Source: UBA668 sp963720695 (GTDB taxonomy: Bacteria > Actinomycetota > Acidimicrobiia > Acidimicrobiales > Ilumatobacteraceae). From it: 64,000 bases of DNA. The notes beneath the pieces were generated by a model. The model made no database searches and had not been told where the DNA came from. It worked only from the letters and a program-made list of their open reading frames with translations. The stretch covers positions 558,001 to 622,000 of the forward strand of contig CAVRGG010000004.1 of assembly GCA_963720695.1 (NCBI GenBank), written 5' to 3'. Position 1 is the first letter of the stretch. Each line of letters begins with the position of its first letter. Shown piece by piece: positions 27,194-34,895 of this stretch. Made by a program: the position numbers and the translations under genes.

Positions 27194-27964
27194 TCACTGG
27201 TCGGCGATCGCCCGTTGCCGATCCAGCCAACCGAGCAGGATGGCGATGGCACGCGGATCGTGGCGGAGCCGATGGCCGGCCCCGTTGATCAGCCGGAGTT
27301 CAGCGGCACCGTGCGCCTCGGCGAGCTGACGGGCATCGGCCGTGGGCACGCTCTCGTCGTCGTCGCCATGCATCACGAGCAGTGGGCGAGGCGCGCACCG
27401 ACGAGCCGCGTCGGTGGGCCGGAACCGACGGAACTCGCGAGCCCACTCGTCGAAGTTGCGAGGGAATCCGGGAGTACGGATCGCCCCGATCTCCCGAGCA
27501 TGCTCGAGGAGTCGCCGGGGTTGGGCGGCCCAGTCGTCGAAGTCGGCTCTGGGGCTGAGCAGCGCCGCACCGCGCACACGCGGATCGTCCGCCGCGACGC
27601 AGGTCGCGATGGATCCGCCGGTGTTGGTGCCCACCAGCCAGACGCTGGACGGGCTCGTCTCCTCGATGAGGTGACTGATCGCCGCCCGCAGGTCGTCGAT
27701 CCAGCCCTGCAACGAGAAGTCACCTTCGCTGGTCCCGCACCCGCGGAACGTGAAGGTCATCGCGACCCAACCGAGTTCGTTGGCGACGCGGTCGATCAAC
27801 TCGGGGAACGTGCCGGCGCTCTGACGGGCGTCGAGCGGACCGATCGGGAATCCGTGACACAGGATCAGACCGGGCAACGGACCCGGCCGGCCCGCAGGTC
27901 GAGCGAGGTACCGAGCGAGCGTGAGAGAGCCCGACTGGAAGCTGCCGTTCACGGCTCGGATCAC
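27194..27964 (-). CDS. Alpha/beta-hydrolase fold protein lacking the usual nucleophile
   Basis: The 256-residue protein has an alpha/beta-hydrolase pattern: 'PGLILCHGFPIGP' (oxyanion region), 'FTFRGCGTSEGDFSLQGW', the acid in 'MHGDDDESVP' and His in 'GAGHRLRHDP'. The nucleophile elbow reads 'VGTNTGGS', that is Gly-Thr-Asn-Thr-Gly where Gly-x-Ser-x-Gly is normal, so the catalytic Ser is replaced by Asn. It may be non-hydrolytic or use another residue. The GTG start at 27964 overlaps the upstream small gene by GTGA, so the two are made together. Confidence 0.75.
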   Translation of the reverse strand: MIRAVNGSFQSGSLTLARYLARPAGRPGPLPGLILCHGFPIGPLDARQSAGTFPELIDRVANELGWVAMTFTFRGCGTSEGDFSLQGWIDDLRAAISHLIEETSPSSVWLVGTNTGGSIATCVAADDPRVRGAALLSPRADFDDWAAQPRRLLEHAREIGAIRTPGFPRNFDEWAREFRRFRPTDAARRCAPRPLLVMHGDDDESVPTADARQLAEAHGAAELRLINGAGHRLRHDPRAIAILLGWLDRQRAIADQ

Positions 27965-28185
27965 GCCCTGGGCTTGCGATGGCGACGAGACATCCCCGGC
28001 TCCGCCAACGAATACCCACGGTTGCGGGCCTCGGCGAGCGTGTCCGGCCCGAAGCTGAGCCCGACGTCGCTGGCCACGATGTCGTCGATGACCGACGCAT
28101 CGGACCACGAGTCGAGGTCGTACACGAGTTGCGTGCGCTTGTCGCCGAGAAATCGGGAGTGCTCGAAGCGGGACGGCCGTTCCAT
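27961..28185 (-). CDS. Small protein (74 aa) coupled to the alpha/beta hydrolase
   Basis: I do not recognise this family. The 74-residue product has a compact central segment, 'RTQLVYDLDSWSDASVIDDI' and 'LSFGPDTLAEARNRGYSL', and a basic tail. It has no signal peptide or membrane segment. The ATG at 28185 lies 8 nt after the -10 TAGCGT, and the stop overlaps the hydrolase start (GTGA). The frame is open further upstream, but only this start gives a promoter-consistent protein. Tight coupling suggests that it works with the atypical hydrolase. Confidence 0.65.
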   Translation of the reverse strand: MERPSRFEHSRFLGDKRTQLVYDLDSWSDASVIDDIVASDVGLSFGPDTLAEARNRGYSLAEPGMSRRHRKPRA

Positions 28186-28193
28186 GTGCGATG

Positions 28194-28199
28194 ACGCTA
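28194..28199 (-). promoter_or_regulatory. Leaderless -10 (TAGCGT) of the 74-aa gene
   Basis: TAGCGT on the minus strand ends 8 nt before the ATG at 28185. Confidence 0.38.
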
Positions 28200-28233
28200 C
28201 TCGGCCATGAGTGCACGCGCGAAGAACGGCGCG

Positions 28234-28239
28234 TATCGT
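28234..28239 (+). promoter_or_regulatory. Leaderless -10 (TATCGT) of the GT2 gene
   Basis: TATCGT ends 6 nt before GTG 28246 and helps choose that start over the upstream ATG at 28207. Confidence 0.4.
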
Positions 28240-28245
28240 GGCGGC

Positions 28246-29151
28246 GTGTCGCCGACCGTCCGAATCCAACTCGTGCTGTACCAGAACGAGTTCGACTCGC
28301 TCCGCCGAACGATCACCGCAGTGCGCGCCTGCGTCGCCCACGCCCGTTCCTCGGACCGGATCTCGGATGCGATCGTCGCCATCGGTGACTGTTCACCGAC
28401 CCCTGCCCTCACGTCGGAACAGATCGAGGAACTGCGCGTGTTGGTGGCCCCGTCCGGCGCCACCCTCACGCATCGCTTCTTCGACGCCAACCTCGGGTCG
28501 GCGGGGGGATCGAACGCGCTCGCGGCCGACGGCCGCGAGCCGCTCATCTGGATCCTCAACCCCGACACCTATCCGTCACCGACGTGCCTGTCCCTGTTGG
28601 TCGACGCCGCGCAGGAACCCGGCGTCGCCGCAGCCGAGGCCCGCCAACTCCCCATCGAACATCCGAAGTCGTACGACCCGCTCACCGGCGACGCGACCTG
28701 GATCACCGGCGCCTGCATCGTGGCCAACCGAGCGGCGTTCGACGCGGTGGGTGGGTTCGATGATCGCCACTTCCCGTTGTACTGCGACGACGTCGACCTG
28801 TCATGGAGATGGCGGCTGGCGGGCTTCACGCTACGTACCGTGCCTCGCGCCACGGTGTTCCACGACAAGCGACCCGGACCGGACGGTCGTCCCGCCGGTA
28901 GCGAGGTCGAGATCGAGTCCAGTGCCCTCGCTCGCCTGAAGTTGGCACGCCGCTTCGGTCGCCCCGACGCAGAGCAGCGTGACCATGCCGCCTTCGCGGC
29001 CAGCCCGCTCGAAGCGCTCCGCAGAGCCGCATCGCGCTACGACGAACTCCTTGCCGCGGGCGACCTGCCCGACCCCCTCCCCGGCGCCGAGGCGGTCGCC
29101 GCGATCGACGAGAAGTACTACGGCCCCCACCGGTTCCGGTACGACCAGTGA
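28246..29151 (+). CDS. Glycosyltransferase family 2 (rhamnosyltransferase-like)
   Basis: About 301 residues from GTG 28246; an ATG at 28207 would add 13. The GT-A pattern includes 'VRIQLVLYQNEFDSLRRTI', the donor region 'DANLGSAGGSNALA', 'WILNPDTYPSPTCLS' as the metal-site motif, and 'FPLYCDDVDLSWRWRLAGF' with the catalytic acids. This layout is typical of dTDP-rhamnosyl and galactofuranosyl transferases, but the donor is not certain. The stop overlaps the methyltransferase-glycosyltransferase gene (GTGA). Confidence 0.85.
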   Translation: MSPTVRIQLVLYQNEFDSLRRTITAVRACVAHARSSDRISDAIVAIGDCSPTPALTSEQIEELRVLVAPSGATLTHRFFDANLGSAGGSNALAADGREPLIWILNPDTYPSPTCLSLLVDAAQEPGVAAAEARQLPIEHPKSYDPLTGDATWITGACIVANRAAFDAVGGFDDRHFPLYCDDVDLSWRWRLAGFTLRTVPRATVFHDKRPGPDGRPAGSEVEIESSALARLKLARRFGRPDAEQRDHAAFAASPLEALRRAASRYDELLAAGDLPDPLPGAEAVAAIDEKYYGPHRFRYDQ

Positions 29152-30821
29152 AGTACGAGTTCGAGTACCGGCCCGACACGCCGTACGGACACATGGTCCA
29201 ACTGCTGCGCGACCACGTGGAACCCGGCGCCGTCATCGACCTCGGGTGCGGCAACGCCGCCATCGCCGAACCCCTGATCGAGCTCGGGTTCAGCTACATC
29301 GGCATCGACGTCGACCCGACCGCACTGACGATCCTCACCGAACGCGGCCTGGAAGTGCACCACGTCGACCTCACCGACACCTCCGGGCTGGCCGACACCA
29401 TCGAACGAATCGCAGCCGGTCGCCACGTGGTCGCGATCACCGCACTCGACGTGATCGAACACCTCAACCGGCCGCTGGCGACACTCGACGCGATCCGCAC
29501 CGCGATGGGTGCCATCGGCTCCACGTGGCTCGGCGTGTCCATCCCCAACGTCACCCACCGTGACCTGGCAGCGAAGTTGGTCGCCGGCCGTTGGGACGTC
29601 ACCCCCACCGGTCTGCTCGACGAAACCCACGTCAGCCTGTACTCCGCGCATCGCCTGGCCGCCGACATGACTGCAGCCGGCTTCGCGGCCGGCCCGCACG
29701 ACGACTTCGAGATGCTGCACAGCGACCAGTCGTTCCCCGCCGACCTCACCACGCTCTCGCACGCGACACCTCTCGGTCGGCTGCTGCGTCACGTCCGTGC
29801 CGGCGCAGACGATCACGCCACCACCAACCAGTTCGTGCGACTGTTCACCACCGTCGACGTTCCCGAGCGCGGCCCGGACGCCCGAGGAGCCGAGGGTGCC
29901 GGCGACACGTTCCTGACGGTGATGGTCCGCACCAGGGGCACGCGGGCGACCCTGGCGGACACGCTGCTGTGTCTCGCCGGCCAGACGGTCGACGACTTCG
30001 AGGTCCTCCTCCTCGTCGACACCACGGACGACGATGCCCACCGACATGCGATCGCACAGCTCGAACCCTTCGACACGACGTTTCGGGACCGAGTCACCGT
30101 CGAGCGTCTCGACGACGGCAATCGAGTGGCGGGGCTGAACCGCGGGGTGGAACTGGCACGTGGCCGGTACCTCGTGGCGCTCGACGACGACGACCTCGTC
30201 TTCGCCAACTGGGTGGAGGCGTTCGCCGACACGGTGGCGCACGCCGGCGGCGCGATCGTCCGTTCAGGCTGCGTCGTCCAGAGGGTCGTCCGTTCCACTG
30301 GCACGGTGTCCGACGTGGAGCCGGTGTCGGGGTTCTCACTCCCCTACGCCGAGACCTTCGACTTCATCGACCACCTCCGCAGCAGCCAGACCCCCCTGCA
30401 TTCGACGGCGTTCCCGATCCAGGTCTTCCGCTCGCTCGGCATCCGCTACAACCCGGTGCTGCCGGTCTACGAAGACCTCGACGTCCTCCTTCGCGCCGCC
30501 GCCTGGTGCGGCGTCATCGAGACCGGGGAGATCACCGCCATCTACCGTCGCTGGGACGATGCGGAGGCGACCATCCACGCGGTCCCGTGGCGGGAGTGGG
30601 AGATCGCCAAGCACCGCATCCTGCACGACCTCGATCGCGAACCGCTCCTGCTCCCCGAGGGCAGCGCCAGTCGCCTCTTCAACATGAACCACGAGCTGCA
30701 CGTCCAGCGCGAGCGCGCCGAGGCCGCCGAAGCCGCTGTCGCGGCGATGCAGCGCTCGCGGTTCTGGCGGGCCACCGCACCGCTGCGCGCGGTGGCTCGT
30801 CTCGTTCGACCACGCTCGTAG
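29148..30821 (+). CDS. Methyltransferase-glycosyltransferase fusion
   Basis: The 557-residue protein joins two enzymes. Residues ~1-190 are a class I S-adenosylmethionine methyltransferase: 'VIDLGCGNAAIAEPL', 'YIGIDVDPTALTIL' and 'ITALDVIEHLNRPL'. Residues ~255-480 are a GT2 domain: 'FLTVMVRTRGTRATLADTLL', 'VALDDDDLVFANWVEAF' with the metal-binding acids, and 'YNPVLPVYEDLDVLLRAA'. The C-terminus forms a coiled coil ending 'MQRSRFWRATAPLRAVARLV'. It may add a sugar and methylate it, or cap a chain by methylation, which would fit the Wzt C-terminal domain at 16.2-17.5 kb. Confidence 0.85.
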   Translation: MKYEFEYRPDTPYGHMVQLLRDHVEPGAVIDLGCGNAAIAEPLIELGFSYIGIDVDPTALTILTERGLEVHHVDLTDTSGLADTIERIAAGRHVVAITALDVIEHLNRPLATLDAIRTAMGAIGSTWLGVSIPNVTHRDLAAKLVAGRWDVTPTGLLDETHVSLYSAHRLAADMTAAGFAAGPHDDFEMLHSDQSFPADLTTLSHATPLGRLLRHVRAGADDHATTNQFVRLFTTVDVPERGPDARGAEGAGDTFLTVMVRTRGTRATLADTLLCLAGQTVDDFEVLLLVDTTDDDAHRHAIAQLEPFDTTFRDRVTVERLDDGNRVAGLNRGVELARGRYLVALDDDDLVFANWVEAFADTVAHAGGAIVRSGCVVQRVVRSTGTVSDVEPVSGFSLPYAETFDFIDHLRSSQTPLHSTAFPIQVFRSLGIRYNPVLPVYEDLDVLLRAAAWCGVIETGEITAIYRRWDDAEATIHAVPWREWEIAKHRILHDLDREPLLLPEGSASRLFNMNHELHVQRERAEAAEAAVAAMQRSRFWRATAPLRAVARLVRPRS

Positions 30822-30824
30822 ACT
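30819..30824 (+). promoter_or_regulatory. Leaderless -10 (TAGACT) of the sulfotransferase gene
   Basis: TAGACT overlaps the stop of the fusion gene and ends 8 nt before the ATG at 30833. Confidence 0.38.
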
Positions 30825-30832
30825 TCGCCTCC

Positions 30833-31684
30833 ATGGCGGCACTCGAGCGGATCGGATTCCTGCACCTGCCGAAGGCCGCCGGCACCTCCCTCACCAACGC
30901 GCTTCGGGTCGCAGTGGCCGACCCCGTGCCGTTCACTCCGGTGATGGACCGCACGCTGTTCGGGGATTTCGACCGCTTCGACGAGATGGCGGAGCGCATC
31001 CAGCGGATGATCTACCTCGGCGATGGCAGCGACCTCGGGTCGCACACTCTGGTCGCAGGGCACCTCTCGCGCACGACGCTGTGCGCCACCCTCACGCCGT
31101 CGCAGGTCTTCACCGTGCTGCGTGAGCCGCGAGTCCGGCTGCTGTCGCAGTACTTCTACTGGCGTTCACTCGGCCAGGCCGAACGCGACGCCTATCTCCC
31201 GTGGGACACCTTCGACCGTGCCGCTCGCATGACGCTGCCCGAGTTCCTCACGTCGCCGTCGCTCGCCGCCGTCACCGACAACCTGCTGACGCGGATGCTG
31301 CTCGTCCCGAACAACCACGTCCTCCCCGAGCGCTTCCTCGCCGACATCGGCCATCTCTCCCGGCGCCGGGTGCAGCGGCGAGCCTCGACGCTGCTCGCCG
31401 ACCTGGGGTGTGCCGTGCCGTTGGAGGTCGGCGACCGTCTCGCGCCGATCCTCAGCGCATGGTGCGGCCGACCCATCGAGCTGCTCCACCTCAACCGCAC
31501 CGAACGCTCGGCCGACACCCGGCCCGACGAGTGGCTGACGCCCGAGGTGGAGGCGATGCTCGCGGCCCGTACCTCGATCGACCGGAGCCTGTACCGCTGG
31601 GCGTGCGAGCGACACGGTCTCGATCCGGCCGCCACCGAGGCCGCTGCCTGGACCGGCTATCTGGACTCGATGGCCGGCGGCTGA
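30833..31684 (+). CDS. Sulfotransferase-family protein
   Basis: The 283-residue protein resembles membrane-glycan sulfotransferases, which transfer sulfate from PAPS. The 5'-phosphosulfate loop is 'IGFLHLPKAAGTSLTNAL', and the 3'-phosphate site is 'TVLREPRVRLLSQYFYWRS' with its Arg and Ser. The rest is variable, as usual. It follows the fusion gene after 11 nt and closes the glycan cluster. Its presence suggests that the polymer carries sulfate, which would fit a marine or saline habitat. Its 3' end overlaps the convergent membrane-protein gene by 28 nt. Confidence 0.82.
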   Translation: MAALERIGFLHLPKAAGTSLTNALRVAVADPVPFTPVMDRTLFGDFDRFDEMAERIQRMIYLGDGSDLGSHTLVAGHLSRTTLCATLTPSQVFTVLREPRVRLLSQYFYWRSLGQAERDAYLPWDTFDRAARMTLPEFLTSPSLAAVTDNLLTRMLLVPNNHVLPERFLADIGHLSRRRVQRRASTLLADLGCAVPLEVGDRLAPILSAWCGRPIELLHLNRTERSADTRPDEWLTPEVEAMLAARTSIDRSLYRWACERHGLDPAATEAAAWTGYLDSMAGG

Positions 31685-32160
31685 CCGGGCTCGTCCTCGA
31701 CGGTGACCGCGGCGTCGTGCGCCTGTGGGCCGACCGCACCGATCGCTTCGAAGTACGCCAGGTGTGCCTCGACGACGTTGACCGCGTCGATGTCGTCGAG
31801 GATCTCGACCTCGTTGCGCTCGGCCTCCCCGAGCAGGTAGCCCACGACCGTGTCCTCGCGGATCACGACCGGCTCGGAGATGTCCTGGCGGCGATCGATG
31901 ACGTTGCTCGGCTGGAGGCCCTTGCTGTGCAACCACTGCATGTGGAACCTCAGCAGCATCTCCAGTTCGTCGGGCGTCAACCTCGCCTGGCTGGCCTCGG
32001 GTAGGTACTCGGCGACGAACTCGAGCGCCTCCTCGGGGATGTACACCGATCGGGGCGCCACTGCGTCGAGGCGATGCGCCTCGCGACCGATGACGACGGC
32101 CGCGATCACGAACACGAGCACGGCCGTGACGAGGACGTAGAGCAGCACGGTCGTGGACAC
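31657..32160 (-). CDS. Single-pass membrane protein of unknown function
   Basis: The ~167-residue protein starts with a membrane segment ('VLLYVLVTAVLVFVIAAVVI') followed by a cytoplasmic domain. The domain shows 'PRSVYIPEEALEFVAEYLPE', 'LTPDELEMLLRFHMQWLHSK' and 'EDTVVGYLLGEAERNEVEI', is rich in acidic residues and is probably helical. I do not recognise the family. Two GTG starts are possible (32169 or 32160). The acyl-CoA dehydrogenase terminator lies between it and the upstream gene, so it has its own promoter or depends on read-through. Confidence 0.65.
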   Translation of the reverse strand: MSTTVLLYVLVTAVLVFVIAAVVIGREAHRLDAVAPRSVYIPEEALEFVAEYLPEASQARLTPDELEMLLRFHMQWLHSKGLQPSNVIDRRQDISEPVVIREDTVVGYLLGEAERNEVEILDDIDAVNVVEAHLAYFEAIGAVGPQAHDAAVTVEDEPGQPPAIESR

Positions 32161-32182
32161 GGCCGTCACCCTACCGGCCGTC

Positions 32183-32222
32183 CGAAAACGCGGAACGGCC
32201 CGGGGCAGGTCGCCCCGGGCCG
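32183..32222 (-). terminator. Intrinsic terminator after the acyl-CoA dehydrogenase gene
   Basis: A perfect 10-bp stem, CGGCCCGGGG (32196-32205) with CCCCGGGCCG (32213-32222), encloses a 7-nt loop, 18 nt past the stop at 32240. Read leftwards it is followed within 7 nt by GTTTT. Stem strength and placement make it the best terminator in the window. Confidence 0.75.
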
Positions 32223-32239
32223 GTCCAGCAGACGCAGTG

Positions 32240-33355
32240 TCAGATGCCGATGCGCTGCGCGAGCAGCTCGCGGTGGTACGTGGGATCGCCGAACAGCAGC
32301 TCGCTGCTCTTGGCCCGCTTGAAGTACAGGTGGGCGGGGTGCTCCCAGGTGAAGCCGATGCCACCGTGGATCTGGATGTTCTCGGCCGTGGCGTGGAAGT
32401 AGGCCTCGCTGCAGTAGGCCTTCGCGAGCGACGCGACCGACGGCAGCTCGTCGTTCATCTCCGCGGCGCACCACATGCCGTAGTAGGCCGCGCTCTTGGC
32501 CGACTCGACCTCGAGCAGCATGTCGGCGCACTTGTGCTTGATGGCCTGGAAGGAGCCGATGGGCCGGCCGAACTGGACGCGGACCTTGGCGTACTCGACT
32601 GCCATCTCGAGCACCTTCTGCGCGCCGCCGACCTGCTCGGCGGCGAGGCCGACGGCGGCGAGGTCGAGGACGGTGTTGAGCACGTCCCAACCCTGGCCCT
32701 CGGCGCCCAGCAGCGTCGCCGGGGTACCGGCGAACTCGAGCTTGGCCTGCTTGCGGGTCTGGTCCATGGTGCTCAGCGGCGTGCGGGTGAGACCCGCTGC
32801 GTCGCCGGCGACGGTGAACAGGCTGACGCCGCCGGGCGTGCGAGCGGCGACGATGATCAGGTTCGCGGTGTGACCGTCGAGCACGAACATCTTCGTGCCG
32901 GTGAGCGTCCAGTCGGTGCCCGACCCGGACGCCTGCATCGTGATGCCGGCCTCGTCCCACTTGCCGCTGGGCTCGGTGAAGGCGAGGGTGGCGATGGTCT
33001 CGCCGGCGGCGATGCCGGGCAGGTGCGCCTTCTTGGCGGCGTCGTCACCGGAGTGGATCAAGGTGTTGGCGGCGAGCACGACGGTGCTGAAGAACGGGGC
33101 GCACAGCAGAGCGCGACCCATCTCCTCGAGCACGATGCCGAGCTCGACGTAGCTGTAGCCGCTGCCGCCGAACTCCTCGGGGACGATCAGGCCCTGCAGG
33201 CCCATCTGCTCACCCATCTGGCTCCAGACGGCGGCGTCGAAGCCGGCCTCGGTCTCCATCTGCTCGCGCACGGCGGCCTCGGGGCTCTTGGCGTCGAGGA
33301 ACTGACGCACGGTCTTGCGCAGTTCTTCCTGTTCTTCGGTGAAGGCAAAGTTCAT
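32240..33355 (-). CDS. Acyl-CoA dehydrogenase
   Basis: The 371-residue flavoprotein removes two hydrogens from an acyl-CoA. It has the start 'MNFAFTEEQEELRKTVRQFL', FAD and substrate-site patterns 'LAFTEPSGKWDEAGI' and 'VQFGRPIGSFQAIKHKCADM', and the C-terminal 'IQIHGGIGFTWEHPAHLYFK' found in the short acyl-CoA dehydrogenases used in fatty-acid or steroid side-chain breakdown in actinobacteria. It has no partner subunit beside it. The ATG follows -10 CAGACT by 7 nt. The chain-length preference is not readable. Confidence 0.9.
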   Translation of the reverse strand: MNFAFTEEQEELRKTVRQFLDAKSPEAAVREQMETEAGFDAAVWSQMGEQMGLQGLIVPEEFGGSGYSYVELGIVLEEMGRALLCAPFFSTVVLAANTLIHSGDDAAKKAHLPGIAAGETIATLAFTEPSGKWDEAGITMQASGSGTDWTLTGTKMFVLDGHTANLIIVAARTPGGVSLFTVAGDAAGLTRTPLSTMDQTRKQAKLEFAGTPATLLGAEGQGWDVLNTVLDLAAVGLAAEQVGGAQKVLEMAVEYAKVRVQFGRPIGSFQAIKHKCADMLLEVESAKSAAYYGMWCAAEMNDELPSVASLAKAYCSEAYFHATAENIQIHGGIGFTWEHPAHLYFKRAKSSELLFGDPTYHRELLAQRIGI

Positions 33356-33362
33356 GGACCGG

Positions 33363-33368
33363 AGTCTG
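33363..33368 (-). promoter_or_regulatory. Leaderless -10 (CAGACT) of the acyl-CoA dehydrogenase gene
   Basis: CAGACT on the minus strand ends 7 nt before the ATG at 33355. Confidence 0.35.
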
Positions 33369-33402
33369 TCGACCGCGTTCCGATGGTCGCAACTCGTGAT
33401 GT

Positions 33403-33416
33403 GTACACTTGTGTAC
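33403..33416. promoter_or_regulatory. Inverted repeat GTACAC-TT-GTGTAC, likely toxin-antitoxin operator
   Basis: Two 6-bp arms flank TT, 19 nt before the antitoxin ATG. TACACT (33404-33409) inside it matches the local -10 consensus, so a bound antitoxin or complex would block the promoter. This is the usual autoregulation of Phd/VapB-type pairs. A six-codon frame starting at 33419 ends in ATGA overlap with the antitoxin start and could couple its translation. Confidence 0.55.
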
Positions 33417-33435
33417 GCATGAGAGACGAGGCGAC

Positions 33436-33705
33436 ATGATCGGCGTGCGCGACCTTCGGGCCGACCTCACCGCTCAGGTCCGTCGCGCCGGCTCCGGGCA
33501 GCGGGTGGTCGTGTCCATCGGCGGACGAGCCGTCGCCCAGCTCGGCCCGATCGAGGCAGAGCAGGGCCAGACCGTGCTCGCCGACCTCGTGGCCGCAGGT
33601 GCCATCGTCGCCCCTCGGCGCATCGATGCCGCACGCCTCGCGCCCCCGGTGCCCGTCTGGAGCGGCGTGCGCCTGGACCGCGCGCTGAAGGAGCTCCGCG
33701 GGTGA
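33436..33705 (+). CDS. vapB: Antitoxin, Phd/YefM-VapB type
   Basis: The 89-residue protein begins 'MIGVRDLRADLTAQVRRAGS' and 'VVVSIGGRAVAQLGP', the DNA-binding Phd/YefM pattern of a prevent-host-death antitoxin. The C-terminal ~35 residues, with 'VPVWSGVRLDRALKELR', would wrap around the toxin. It is encoded just before the PIN toxin, with GTGA overlap. An inverted repeat at its promoter suggests that it represses its own operon. Confidence 0.82.
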   Translation: MIGVRDLRADLTAQVRRAGSGQRVVVSIGGRAVAQLGPIEAEQGQTVLADLVAAGAIVAPRRIDAARLAPPVPVWSGVRLDRALKELRG

Positions 33706-34100
33706 GCGTGTTCTTCGACACCAGTGCGGCCGTGGCGTTGCACATCGAGTCGCCGCTGCGACGCATCGCCGTGGACTCGCTGGGCGATCCGACGTGCGTC
33801 AGCGCGATCGCCCTCACCGAAGCATTGGCCCTGATCGCCAAGTTGACCGACGAGCCGGTGGTGCAAGCAGACCTCGAGGACGCGCTGCGACTCCAATGGG
33901 ATCGCTATGCCGTCGTCCCGGTCGACCAGCGCTGCCTCGACCGTGCCGCACAGCTGCTCCGGGATCAACCGCTGCGGTTGGCCGACGCCCTGCAGCTCGC
34001 TGCCGCCGATCGGCTGCCACGGCCCATCACGTTCGTGACCTTCGATCCGTCGCAGATCCCTGTCGCGCTGTCGCTCGGGTTCGACGTCGTGAGCACCTGA
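33702..34100 (+). CDS. vapC: PIN-domain toxin (VapC family)
   Basis: The 132-residue PIN-domain ribonuclease has the expected acidic residues: Asp in 'SVFFDTSAAVALH', Glu in 'IALTEALALIAKL', Asp in 'LRLADALQLAAADRL' and Asp in 'ITFVTFDPSQ'. VapC toxins cleave tRNA or rRNA to halt growth when the antitoxin is lost. The GTG start overlaps the antitoxin stop. Nothing else nearby suggests a mobile island, so it looks like a lone chromosomal pair. Confidence 0.87.
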   Translation: MSVFFDTSAAVALHIESPLRRIAVDSLGDPTCVSAIALTEALALIAKLTDEPVVQADLEDALRLQWDRYAVVPVDQRCLDRAAQLLRDQPLRLADALQLAAADRLPRPITFVTFDPSQIPVALSLGFDVVST

Positions 34101-34112
34101 GCCGCACGCGAG

Positions 34113-34490
34113 TCAGGCGACGCAGAACTCGTTGCCCTCCGGGTCGAGCATCACGATGTGATCCAACACCCCGTCGAAGGAGTCCTCTCGGACGACGACG
34201 GCACCGGCGGCGAGCAGCTCGGCGGCCTTGGCCCGCATCAGTCGCTCGTGCACGTCGGCGTCGATCCGCTCCTCCCCCGCCACTCGAATGTCGATGTGCA
34301 TGCGGTTCTTGGCGATCTTGCCCTCAGGCACCCTGAGAAACCCGATGGCCGGCCCGTTCCCTTCGGGGTCGATCAACGAGGCACCGTCGTCGAAGTCGTA
34401 GCCCGGCTCTGCGACGTAACCCAGGGCCAGCGCCCAGAACGAGGCGAGGCGTTGCGGGTCGAGGGCGTCGCAGCCGAGCGTCCAGTGCAT
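34113..34490 (-). CDS. VOC (glyoxalase/dioxygenase superfamily) protein
   Basis: The 125-residue protein has a VOC-fold pattern: 'LGCDALDPQRLASFWALALG' at the start, 'RMHIDIRVAGEERIDADVHE' in the centre and 'MLDPEGNEFCVA' at the end, the closing strand common in this superfamily. Such proteins often bind metal and act in detoxification, antibiotic resistance or ring cleavage; the role here is unknown. It is the last of three minus-strand VOC genes that may form a unit. Confidence 0.8.
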   Translation of the reverse strand: MHWTLGCDALDPQRLASFWALALGYVAEPGYDFDDGASLIDPEGNGPAIGFLRVPEGKIAKNRMHIDIRVAGEERIDADVHERLMRAKAAELLAAGAVVVREDSFDGVLDHIVMLDPEGNEFCVA

Positions 34491-34510
34491 CAGTCACGGG
34501 CGAGCCCCGA

Positions 34511-34870
34511 TCACGCGACGCACAGGCAGAACGGGTGACCGGCGGGGTCGAGCATCACCCGGAACGTCGTGCCGGGTTGGAACGAGTGCACCGAGGCGCC
34601 GAGCGCTGCGGCCGCGCGCTCGGCCGTGTCGAGGTCCTCGACGATCACGTCGAGGTGCATCTGCTGGGGCACCGACTGGTCGGGCCAGTTCGGTGCCCGG
34701 TAGTCGTCCACGCGTTGGAACGAGATGCACTGCCCCGGCGCTCGGATCTCGGCCCAGGACCCGTCGTCGTTCTCCTGGACCGTCCAGTCGAGCAGCGCGC
34801 CGTAGAAGCGGGCGAGTGCGGCAGGGTCGGGGCAGTCGATGACGAATCCGGGGAACTGGGCGATGGCCAT
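34511..34870 (-). CDS. VOC superfamily protein
   Basis: The 119-residue protein shows 'PGFVIDCPDPAALARFYGAL' and 'LLDWTVQENDDGSWAEIRAP', with an ending 'MLDPAGHPFCLCVA'. 'QMHLDVIVEDLDTAERAAA' supplies the central His-bearing strand. It is distinct from the neighbouring VOC proteins, so this is a set of paralogues and not a recent duplication. The ATG has the -10 TACGAT 6 nt before it. Substrate unknown. Confidence 0.82.
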   Translation of the reverse strand: MAIAQFPGFVIDCPDPAALARFYGALLDWTVQENDDGSWAEIRAPGQCISFQRVDDYRAPNWPDQSVPQQMHLDVIVEDLDTAERAAAALGASVHSFQPGTTFRVMLDPAGHPFCLCVA

Positions 34871-34876
34871 GTACGG

Positions 34877-34882
34877 ATCGTA
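34877..34882 (-). promoter_or_regulatory. Leaderless -10 (TACGAT) of the second VOC gene
   Basis: TACGAT on the minus strand ends 6 nt before the ATG at 34870. Confidence 0.4.
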
Positions 34883-34895
34883 GGCGGGGGCCGCG

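Noticed and set aside
33436..34100. Toxin-antitoxin pair as part of a larger defence island
   Set aside because: Neighbours are metabolic genes; no restriction, CRISPR or phage-related genes are present.
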